Shown here: one piece after another, positions 43,638-53,200 of the stretch | How positions within the stretch are numbered: the stretch's first letter is position 1 | Layout of the letters: every line of letters starts with the position of its first letter | From: Taudactylus pleione | Taxonomy: Eukaryota; Chordata; Amphibia; Anura; Myobatrachidae | Direction: 5' to 3' | NCBI GenBank assembly: GCA_031769625.1 | Contig: JAUIMM010001409.1 | Span: 1,365,501-1,429,500 of the forward strand | DNA: 64,000 nucleotides | Position numbers and translations under genes: made by a program | The notes under the pieces: generated by a model | Databases searched by the model: none | Told to the model about the DNA's origin: nothing | The model's input: the letters and a program-made list of their open reading frames with translations, nothing else

Positions 43638-44619
43638 GCGCTCAGAGACGCAATACAGAATCGGTTGCGTGGTCTGTGAATTTTTGTGGGCGTTCCTGGC
43701 TGAACCGTCGCAGGCATTTCACTGAAAGCCGCTGCGTCCAGAGACGCTGATCCGCTCACACAGGAGGCCAGGGTGAGACAGAGCGCCTGCTCCTGCCATA
43801 GGGCTTGTGCAAGTACCAACGGTGCAGTCTCTTGTGGAAGGGTCTATAAAGTCACCATGCTGCGGTCATTCTCGGCTCCCGGGCTGCGATGGTCCCGGCT
43901 GTATAACACGAGAGTGGCTGCGAGGCCTCTCTGTTCCTCATTATCCCAAGTCGTTCTGTTTTATTTTTATGAGAAGCAGACGGCTACAAATCATGTGGCA
44001 CATGAAAAGGCTCAGGTACTCTATGGGATGATTAGGGAATAAGCCCAACACAAATATCAATGGCTAAAACACGGGGGAGTCCCGGAGGATGATCACACAA
44101 TTGTTGCCCTTTCACCCGCTAAACGCCAGATAAAATATTGGTACAAAATGAGAGCTTTAGCCGAGCATCCTGGAATAATATTTCATGCGCACGTCTCTCT
44201 GGGCCTGGGGAGTTTACTGACTCCCATACGGTGACACCGCGTGCTATGGCGTGTCATCTGGGGCCGCTGAGCCTGCCGCCTCGTCGTCGTGGGGGGGCTC
44301 CTAAGCGGGCCAGGCTGTGGGGGACCAGGTGGGGGAAAGGGACTAGCGGCACTGACAGAGGTCTTTATCATTTGCCATTTCTCCTTACCGATATGTTTAC
44401 GGTGATTGCAGCAGGTGCCTGATACCTCACCTATCCCCATCTAAGAAAGATTAGCCAAAAAACCATAAGATAAGGAAACAAAGTACCCTGCAGTACTGCG
44501 TCATAACCACCAGGCGGTGCAAAATCTCTCATGTCCAAACTATTGAGCCTATTTATTAATATGTGGTGCTAAGGATTGTTTTTTTTTTTTTATTAGTCTT
44601 ATTAGGAATTGTATTATGC
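43638..44619. other. Single-copy DNA with one weak gene-like ATG
   Basis: A TATAAA word (43845) and GTCACCATGC (43851-43860) precede an open frame at 43857-44042. Its first residues (MLRSFSAPGLRWSRLYNTRV) are arginine-rich like a mitochondrial presequence, but no partner exon is seen. 44130-44430 is GC-rich without a recognised frame. A CTCF-like word lies at 44507-44520. A T12 run at 44580 precedes the 30-bp array. Confidence 0.4.
44507..44520 (+). promoter_or_regulatory. CTCF-like motif
   Basis: CCACCAGGCGGTGC matches the CTCF core CCASYAGRKGGCGC except at two positions (C for K and T for C near the end). It lies about 100 bp left of the 30-bp array and faces it. Prediction by motif only. 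Confidence 0.4.
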
Positions 44620-44620
44620 T

Positions 44621-46964
44621 GAGTGTCCTCCCCCCATGGCGGTTAGTCCTGAGTGTCCTCCCCCCATAGCGGATGGTGCCAAGTGTCCTCCCCCTATGGC
44701 GGTTGGTGCCGAGTGTCCTACCCCCATGGCGGTTGGTGCCGAGTGTCCTCCCCCCATGGCGGTTGGTGCCGAGTGTCCTCCCCCCATGGCGGTTGGTGCC
44801 GAGTGTCCTCCCCCCATGGCGGTTGGTGCCGAGTGTCCTCCCCCCATGGCGGTTGGTGCCGAGTGTCCTCCCCCCATGGCGGTTGGTGCCGAGTGTCCTC
44901 CCCCCATGGCGGTTGGTGCCGAGTGTCCTCCCCCCATGGCGGTTGGTGCCGAGTGTCCTCCCCCCATGGCGGTTGGTGCCGAGTGTCCTCCCCCCATGGC
45001 GGTTGGTGCCGAGTGTCCTCCCCCCATGGCGGTTGGTGCCGAGTGTCCTCCCCCCATGGCGGTTGGTGCCGAGTGTCCTCCCCCCATGGCGGTTGGTGCC
45101 GAGTGTCCTCCCCCCATGGCGGTTGGTGCCGAGTGTCCTCCCCCCATGGCGGTTGGTGCCGAGTGTCCTCCCCCCATGGCGGTTGGTGCCGAGTGTCCTC
45201 CCCCCATGGCGGTTGGTGCCGAGTGTCCTCCCCCCATGGCGGTTGGTGCCGAGTGTCCTCCCCCCATGGCGGTTGGTGCCGAGTGTCCTCCCCCCATGGC
45301 GGTTGGTGCCGAGTGTCCTCCCTCCATGGCGGTTAGTCCTGAGTGTCCTCCCCCCATGGCGGTTAGTCCTGAGTGTCCTCCCCCCATGGCGGTTAGTCCA
45401 GAGTGTCCTCCCCCCATGGCGGTTAGTCCTGAGTGTCCTCCCCCCATGGCGGTTAGTCCTGAGTGTCCCCCCCATGGCGGTTAGTCCAGAGTGTCCTCCC
45501 CCCATGGCGGTTAGTCCAGAGTGTCCTCCCCCCATGGCGGTTGGTGCCGAGTGTCCTCCCCCCATGGCGGTTGGTGCCGAGTGTCCTCCCCCCATGGCGG
45601 TTAGTCCTGAGTGTCCTCCCCCCATGGCGGTTAGTCCTGAGTGTCCTCCCCCCATGGCGGTTAGTCCTGAGTGTCCTCCCCCCATGGCGGTTAGTCCTGA
45701 GTGTCCTCCCCCCATGGCGGTTAGTCCAGAGTGTCCTCCCCCCATGGCGGTTAGTCCAGAGTGTCCCCCCCCCATGGCGGTTAGTCCAGAGTGTCCCCCC
45801 CCATGGCGGTTAGTCCAGAGTGTCCTCCCCCCATGGCGGTTAGTCCAGAGTGTCCTCCCCCCATGGCGGTTGGTGCCGAGTGTCCTCCCCCCATGGCGGT
45901 TGGTGCCGAGTGTCCTCCCCCCATGGCGGTTGGTGCCGAGTGTCCTCCCCCCATGGCGGTTAGTCCTGAGTGTCCTCCCCCCATGGCGGTTAGTCCTGAG
46001 TGTCCTCCCCCCATGGCGGTTAGTCCAGAGTGTCCTCCCCCCATGGCGGTTAGTCCAGAGTGTCCTCCCCCCATGGCGGTTAGTCCTGAGTGTCCTCCCC
46101 CCATGGCGGTTAGTCCAGAGTGTCCTCCCCCCATGGCGGTTAGTCCAGAGTGTCCCCCCCCCATGGCGGTTAGTCCAGAGTGTCCTCCCCCCATGGCGGT
46201 TAGTCCTGAGTGTCCTCCCCCATGGCGGTTAGTCCTGAGTGTCCTCCCCCATGGCGGTTAGTCCAGAGTGTCCCCCCCATGGCGGTTAGTCCTGAGTGTC
46301 CTCCCCCCATGGCGGTTAGTCCTGAGTGTCCTCCCCCCATGGCGGTTAGTCCTGAGTGTCCTCCCCCATGGCGGTTAGTCCTGAGTGTCCCCCCCATGGC
46401 GGTTAGTCCTGAGTGTCCTCCCCCCATGGCGGTTAGTCCTGAGTGTCCTCCCCCCATGGCGGTTAGTCCTGAGTGTCCTCCCCCCATGGCGGTTAGTCCT
46501 GAGTGTCCTCCCCCCATGGCGGTTAGTCCTGAGTGTCCTCCCCCCATGGCGGTTAGTCCTGAGTGTCCTCCCCCCATGGCGGTTAGTCCTGAGTGTCCTC
46601 CCCCCATGGCGGTTAGTCCTGAGTGTCCTCCCCCCATGGCGGTTAGTCCTGAGTGTCCTCCCCCCATGGCGGTTAGTCCTGAGTGTCCTCCCCCCATGGC
46701 GGTTAGTCCTGAGTGTCCTCCCCCCATGGCGGTTAGTCCTGAGTGTCCTCCCCCCATGGCGGTTAGTCCTGAGTGTCCTCCCCCCATGGCGGTTAGTCCT
46801 GAGTGTCCTCCCCCCATGGCGGTTAGTCCTGAGTGTCCTCCCCCCATGGCGGTTAGTCCTGAGTGTCCTCCCCCCATGGCGGTTAGTCCTGAGTGTCCCC
46901 CCCATGGCGGTTAGTCCTGAGTGTCCCCCCCATGGCGGTTAGTCCTGAGTGTCCCCCCCATGGC
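44621..46964. repeat. 30-bp minisatellite array, about 78 copies
   Basis: The unit is GAGTGTCCTCCCCCCATGGC plus GGTTGGTGCC. Three alleles alternate: GGTTGGTGCC, GGTTAGTCCT and GGTTAGTCCA. About 19 successive GGTTGGTGCC units (44731-45310) and about 16 GGTTAGTCCT units (46411-46880) are identical, while the middle is mixed. Unit length changes by 1-2 bases only in the C run. The 30-bp period leaves frames open for up to 519 codons on both strands (MAVGAECPPP-type, MGGGHSGLTA-type), which are artefacts. Each unit contains CCATGGCGG, near a YY1 core. Confidence 0.97.
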
Positions 46965-47951
46965 ATACAATAACCTCAGCACATAGGAACTACAAATAAC
47001 AATGACCCGTAAGGCAGCGAGACAATGACAGATCGGAGGACACAGAAGGGCGCTGCATCACACCGCTCCTAGCCTTCCTCCCCTCCTCTGCGGTCTCACG
47101 TGCCGTGCTCCCCATAACCCCTGCTTTGCCATGCAGTACAGCGTTCTCCTTGCCATGGCAGTCGGTAGAACGGTGCCAGCGGTTGGGATAGACGGATAAA
47201 TCCCTTCAGTACACATCTAGCACCTGTATGAATCAGTACATGGCACTGACCAGAATATCACTGTTGGTTAATGGCTCATGTTCTGGAATTGTTAGTTCCA
47301 TGGTAAATAAAAGCACTGAGCAGTCACAGGAGAGCGCCACCTAGAGGCTCAGCATGGCACCTCTGTACCTGTATATATTATGTGCGTGTGTAGGCATGAG
47401 ACGTATGTGCCATGTATTAGGGCTGCTCACTGCCAGTCAGTTATTTTGCACCAATAGGTGACAGTGATCTGGGTAGAAGGGACATAGCGCCCAATAATTA
47501 CTAAGCTTGCTGTACATGAGTCCGTCCCTGTGCTCAGGGGGGTCGGCTCCTCGCACATCACCCAGCGCTCTCCAGTTTCACCACAGCAGCGATACAAAGT
47601 CTATTTCCGGATAGACTATTGTTCTATTTATTTATCCACACATTGCATTATGCGGCAGATCCCCCTGTGCTCCCTCTGCCAGCACCGCTGCTATTTCTCC
47701 AGCCTCTGCCAGGCAGTTACGACCTTGGCACTTGTGCTGGAAAATACTTGTTACAAGAAAGTGAATTGTGGCCGTGCCTGAGCGTTGTGCTGTAAGAATA
47801 GCCACATTTTACATTTCTCACCCCCATGCGGCACTTCCCCTGCCCGTACAGACCAGACGATGGAGTGATTAAACGCTGTCACCTCGTGAATCTCGACGAG
47901 TCTCTCCATGCGCTATATAAATATCCCAGCCTGGCCCAATAACATGGAAAT
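46965..47951. other. Single-copy DNA, no gene seen
   Basis: No exon is supported. The 83-codon open frame at 47530-47781 has no recognisable protein. The most notable site is a CTCF-like word at 47334-47347. CCATGGCAG and CCATGGTAAA words near 47150-47310 are unrelated to the array. Confidence 0.5.
47334..47347 (-). promoter_or_regulatory. CTCF-like motif (minus strand)
   Basis: GCGCCACCTAGAGG is, on the minus strand, CCTCTAGGTGGCGC. This matches the CTCF core CCASYAGRKGGCGC at all but two positions (T for A and T for S in the first four bases), with the AGGTGGCGC half perfect. It points leftwards, towards the 30-bp array. Confidence 0.45.
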
Positions 47952-47978
47952 ACTCTGTGCGCTGCTGCTAAATACTAT

Positions 47979-48559
47979 GGGCCTTATTCAGAGTCGGTCG
48001 AAGCGGCCGCACAGTCGTACGCCACCGATGTTCGCTATACTGCGCATGCGTAAAGTTCGCAATGCGCGTGTGCAAACTAGCCGATACGATCAGAAATTTC
48101 TCTCTCCTTGAACACAGCCAGGTCGGTAGTTTGAGTGACAGATTGCGGCGTTTGTGGGTGGCAACAGGGGAAGGTGCTTGAAAACGGGGGAGATCCGAAC
48201 GCAGGCGTGCCAAATTATGCGAACGGCATAATTAACAAAGTAGTGTCATGGCACACGTGACATGGGAGGTTTTACACTGACATGATCGTAGAGCTTTAAG
48301 AAAAGGTCAGGTCAACCTTTAGCTCTACGACCAGTTCCGATGGCTTTCGACGCTCGCGATTAATCCTTATGTAACCGGAGATGACGCACTATGCGTACGA
48401 GATGTGGGCGTATTTTTAGAGATCCGACCGCATTCACCCCTTGGTCGGCCAGCTAACGATCCGACCTTAGGGACGCCACATGCATGTGCATCATTTGCAT
48501 ATCCGGCCCCTTTTTCTATACGACCGTGCGGCCGCTTCGACCGACTCTGAATGAGGTCC
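47979..48559. mobile_element. GGGCCTGATTCAG-family element A (581 bp)
   Basis: The ends are GGGCCTTATTCAGAGTCGG at the left and CCGACTCTGAATGAGGTCC at the right, continuing inward as CGAAGCGGCCGCAC on each arm. This gives about 34 bp of terminal inverted repeat with three mismatches. TAT flanks the left and TCT the right. It shares GTGGGTGGCAACAGGGGAAG with element C (there GTGGGTGGTAACAGGGGAAG) but is clearly diverged. No transposase. Confidence 0.85.
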
Positions 48560-48603
48560 TCTGTGTGCTGCTCCTAAATGCTCTGTGTGCTGCTAAATAC
48601 TCC

Positions 48604-49021
48604 TGGTCTCATTCAGACCCGCTCGCGAGCGCAGGACGCTCGCAAGCGGCTCGATGTTGCCCCAATGCGCATGCGCACGACGGAGGGAGCTCTGTCGTAT
48701 ACATGCGCGAGACCCGGACAGCGACAGCCAAGCTGTCGCTCCGGGTCTCGCACCAAAGGGGGCGTGCTGTCGATGGTGACTGATAGAGCCAAAATGACTC
48801 AGGGGCTTGCGGTCACCGAGCCCCTACCGCAGGGTCTCCGTACGAAGCACGATGGTCGCAATGGTCTTGACCATCGCGACCATCATCATGGACGCTCGCA
48901 TAAGCTGTGGGTGGTAACCCACAGCTATGCGAGCGTCCAAAAGGCCGCTCCACATTTAAATAGGACGGCCCCGATTCAGAGTGAGCGCTCTGGTCAGAGC
49001 GTCCGGCTCTGAATCAGGGCC
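48604..49021. mobile_element. GGGCCTGATTCAG-family element B, apparently composite (418 bp)
   Basis: The left end TGGTCTCATTCAGACCCGC and left half (to about 48780) are nearly identical to element D. The right half, ending GGCTCTGAATCAGGGCC, instead resembles the element at 35988. The flanks are TCC and TCT. 48890-48938 forms a strong foldback: GGACGCTCGCAT and AGCTGTGGGT pair with ACCCACAGCT and ATGCGAGCGTCC. The mismatch between its own two ends suggests recombination or gene conversion between elements. Confidence 0.8.
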
Positions 49022-49043
49022 TCTGTGTGCTGCTAAATACTCT

Positions 49044-49640
49044 GGGCCTGATTCAGAGCCGCTCGTAAGCGGCCGCTCGCTTGCTCCGAGCGATGTTCGC
49101 ACATCTGCGCATGCGTATGGGTCGTAATGCGCATGCGCCAACCAGTCAGTGCGGTCGGAAATCGTGTGCTCGCAAAATAGCGAATGCCTGCTAATGTGAG
49201 TGACAGAATGAGGCGTTTGTGGGTGGTAACAGGGGAAGGTGCTTGAAAACGGGGTGTGGAGATCTGAACGCAGGCGTGCCAAAAGGTCAAAACGGGCGTT
49301 TTAAGGGTGTGCATAATTAACAAAGCAGCGTCATCGACCATGTCACTTGGTTGTTTCTTAGCCTGAACTGTTCGCATGATTGCGGTAGGATAAACCTACC
49401 ACAAGCACTGCGAGCAGTTCATACGCCTTTCGATGTACTCGATTAATCAAATAAATAGCGGAGATGACGTAGGATGCGAATGGCCAGGGGCGTCTTTACA
49501 AAATAGCGAGCGCATGTTTCGTTCGCTCGTTCAGACATAGAGGCGTCAACAGACCGCAAAGAGCGAGCGCTCAATTTAAATAGCCGGCCCCTTTTTCTGA
49601 CCGAGCGAGCGCAAATAGCGTCCGGCTCTGAATCAGGCCC
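49044..49640. mobile_element. GGGCCTGATTCAG-family element C (597 bp)
   Basis: Perfect 18-bp inverted ends (GGGCCTGATTCAGAGCCG) flanked by TCT on both sides (49041-49043 and 49641-49643). It is a close relative, in opposite orientation, of the element at 16094-16692, including nearly equal length. The interior is non-coding; the 108- and 114-codon minus-strand frames have no transposase motif. Confidence 0.9.
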
Positions 49641-49665
49641 TCTGTGTGCTGCTGCTAAATACTCT

Positions 49666-49981
49666 GGGGGTCATTCAGACCCGCTCGCGAGCGCAGGACG
49701 CTCGCAAGCGGGTCGATGTTGCCCCACTGCGCATGAGCATGACGGAGGGAGCTCCGTCGTGCGCATGCGCGAGACCCGGACAGCGACGGGCTCTCCGTCG
49801 CTCCGAGTCTCGCACCAAAGGGGGCGTGCTGTCGATGTTGATTGACAACACGCCCCCTTTGGTGGGTGTGCCGGGGGCGCATGCGCATGACGGAGCTCCC
49901 TCCATCGTGCGCATGCGCATTGGGGGAACATCGACCCGCTTGCGAGCGTCCTGCGCTCGCGAGCGGGTCTGAATGACCCCC
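49666..49981. mobile_element. Foldback element D (316 bp) of the same superfamily
   Basis: GGGGGTCATTCAGACCCGCT at the left is mirrored by AGCGGGTCTGAATGACCCCC at the right. The arms stay complementary for about 105 bp with few mismatches, so almost the entire element is one palindrome. TCT flanks both ends (49663-49665 and 49982-49984). Several GCGCATGCGC (NRF1-type) words lie in the arms. Confidence 0.9.
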
Positions 49982-50151
49982 TCTGTGTGCTGCTAAATAC
50001 TCTGTGTGCTGATCTCTCCTAATCAGAGATGTACTTCAGGCTACAATTGGAACAAACTTTCCCTTCGTACCCAACTGCCCAATGTTTAGTTGATTGTACA
50101 TCGATGACTGGCATTGAAAAAGTTAGTTATAATACATTGATGGCTGGCAGT

Positions 50152-50214
50152 GAAAGGGTTATTTATCATACATTGATGACTGCCAGTCATCAATGTATGA
50201 TAAATAACCCTTTC
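50152..50214. repeat. 31-bp perfect palindrome at the array's left edge
   Basis: GAAAGGGTTATTTATCATAC plus ATTGATGACTG (50152-50182) is followed, after one base, by its exact reverse complement (50184-50214). This marks a switch of orientation of the 33/36-bp unit. A further inverted partial copy follows to about 50260 before the forward orientation resumes. Confidence 0.93.
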
Positions 50215-53200
50215 TCTGCCAGTCATCAATGTATGATAAATAACCCAATGTATGATAAATAAGCCAGAAAAAGGGTTAGTTATCATACATTGGCTGGCAG
50301 TGAAAGGGTTATTTATCATACATGGCTCACTGGCAGTGAAAGTGTTATTTATCATACATGGCTGGCTGGCAGTGAAAGGGTTATTAATCATACATTGATG
50401 GCTGGTAGTGACGATTAGATTATCATACATTGGTGACTGGCAGTGAAAGTGTTAATTATACATTGATGGCTGGCAGTAAAAGGGTTAGTTATACATGATG
50501 GATGGTAGTGAAAGGGTTAATTATCATACCTTGATTACTGACAGAGAAAGGATTACTTATACTTTGATTACTGGCAGAGAAAGGGTTAGTTATACAATGA
50601 TTACTGGCAGGGAAAGGGTTAGTTATACATTGATTACTGGCTGGGAAAGGGTTATTTATCGGACAGTGATTACTGACAGGGAAAGGGTTAGTTATCATAC
50701 ATTGATTACTGGCGGGGAAAGGGTTACTTATACATTGATCACTGGCAGGGAAAGGGTTACTTATACATTGATCACTGGCAGGGAAAGGGTTACTTATCAT
50801 ACATTGATTACTGGTAGAGAAAGGGTTACTTATCATACCTTGACTGGTAGAGAAAGGGTTACTTATACATTGATTACTGGCAGAGAAAGGGTTATTTATC
50901 ATACAGTGATTACTGGCAGTGAAAGGGTTACTTATACTGGCAGAGAAAGGTTGCTTATCATACATTGATTGCTGGCAGGGAAGGGGTTACTTTTACAATG
51001 ATTACTGGTAGTGAAAGGGTTACTTATCATACATTGATTACTGCCAGGTAAAGGGTTACTTATACATTGATTACTGGCAGGGAAAGGGTTACTTATACAA
51101 TGATTACTGGTAGTGAAAGGGTTACTTATCATACATTGATTACTGGCAGGGAAAGGGTTACTTATACAATGATTACTGGCAGGGAAAGGGTTACTTATCA
51201 TACAGTGATTACTGGCAGAGAAAGGGTTACTTATTATACAATGATTATTGGCAGGGAAAGAGTTACTTATACATTGATTACTGGCAGGGAAAGAGTTACT
51301 TATACAGTGATTACTGGCAGAGAAAGGGTTACTTATACAATGATTACAGGCAGAGAAAGGGTTACTTATACAATGATTACAGGCAGGGAAAGGGTTACTT
51401 ATTATACAATGATCACTAGCAGGGAAAGGGTTACTTATACATTGATCACTGGCAGGGAAAGGGTTACTTATACATTGACTACTGGTAGAGAAAGGGTTAC
51501 TTATCATACATTGATTACTGGCAGGGAAATGGTTACTTATACATTGATTACTGGCAGGGAAAGGTTTACTTATCATACATTGATTACTGGCAGTGAAAGA
51601 GTTACTTATCATACATTGATTACTGGCAGGGAAAGGGTTACTTATACAGTGATTACTGGCAGAGAAAGGGTTACTTATTATACAATGATTACTGGCAGGG
51701 AAAGAGTTACTTATACATTGATTACTGGCAGGGAAAGAGTTACTTATACAGTGATTACTGGCAGAGAAAGGGTTACTTATACAGTGATTACAGGCAAAGA
51801 AAGGGTTACTTATTATACAATGATCACTAGCAGGGAAAGGGTTACTTATACATTGATTACTGGCAGGGAAAGGGTTACTTGTTAAACAATGATTACTGGC
51901 AAAGAAAGGGTTATTTATCATACAGTAATTGCTGGCAGGGAAAGAGTTACTTATCATACAGTGATTGCTGGCAGGGAAAGGGTTACATATACAGTGATTA
52001 CTGGCAGGGAAAGGGTTACTTATACATTGATTACTGGCAGAGAAAGGGTTACTTATACAGTGATTACTGGCAGAGAAAGGGTTACTTATTATACAATGAT
52101 TACTGGCAGAGAAAGGGTTACTTATACAGTGATTACTGGCAGAGAAAGGGTTACTTATACAGCGATTACTGGCAGAGAAAGGGTTACTTATATAGTGATT
52201 ACAGGCAGAGAAAGGGTTACTTATTATACAATGATCACTAGCAGGGAAAGGGTTACTTATACATTGATCACTGGCAGGGAAAGGGTTACTTATACATTGA
52301 TTACTGGCAGGGAAAGGTTTACTTATCATACATTGATTACTGGCAGTGAAAGAGTTACTTAGCATACATTGATTACTGGCCCGGGAAAGGGTTACTTATA
52401 CAGTGATTACTGGCAGAGAAAGGGTTACTTATTATTCAATGATTACTGGCAGGGAAAGAGTTACTTATACAGTGATTACTGGCAGAGAAAGGGTTACTTA
52501 TACAGTGATTACTGGCAGAGAAAGGGTTACTTATATAGTGATTACAGGCAGAGAAAGGGTTACTTATTATACAATGATCACTAGCAGAGAAAGGGTTACT
52601 TATACATTGATTACTGGCAGGGAAAGGGTTACTTGTTATACAATGATTACTGGCAGAGAAAGGGTTACTTATCATACATTGGTAGAGAAAGGGTTACTTA
52701 TCATACAATGATAACTGGCAGAGAAAGGGTTATTTATCATACAGTGATTACTGGCAGTGAAAGGGTTACTTATCATACAGTGATTACTGGCAGAGAAAGG
52801 GTTACTTATTATACAATGATTACTGGCAGAGAAAGGGTTACTTAGTTATTATACAGTGATTAGTGGCAGGGAAAGGGTTACTTATCATACAGTGATTACT
52901 GGTAGAGAAAGAGTTACTTATCATACATTGGTAGAGAAAGGGTTACTTATCCAATGATTACTGGTAGATAAAGGATTATTTATCATACATTGACTGGTAG
53001 AGAAAGGGTTACTTATACAGTGTTTACTGGTAGAGAAAGGGTTACTTATTATACATTGATTACTGGCAAAGAAAGGGTTATTTATCATACAGTAATTGCT
53101 GGCAGGGAAAGGGTTACTTATACAGTGATTGCTGGCAGGGAAAGGGTTACTTATACAGTGATTACTGGCAGAGAAAGGGTTACTTATCATATAGTGATTG

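Larger units (their letters stand above)
47952..50012. repeat. 19-bp tandem repeat interrupted by four transposons
   Basis: Copies or near-copies of TCTGTGTGCTGCTAAATAC occur at about 47954, 48560, 48582, 49022, 49641, 49982 and 50001 (partial). Four transposon copies separate them. If the transposons are removed, the copies form a contiguous short tandem array. Confidence 0.8.

Noticed and set aside
44549..46942. Open frames of up to 519 codons on both strands (PPWRLVPSVL-, MAVGAECPPP- and MGGGHSGLTA-type repeats)
   Set aside because: They exist in several frames at once because the unit is 30 bp. They contain only the repeat, have no promoter or splice context and end where the C-run length shifts.
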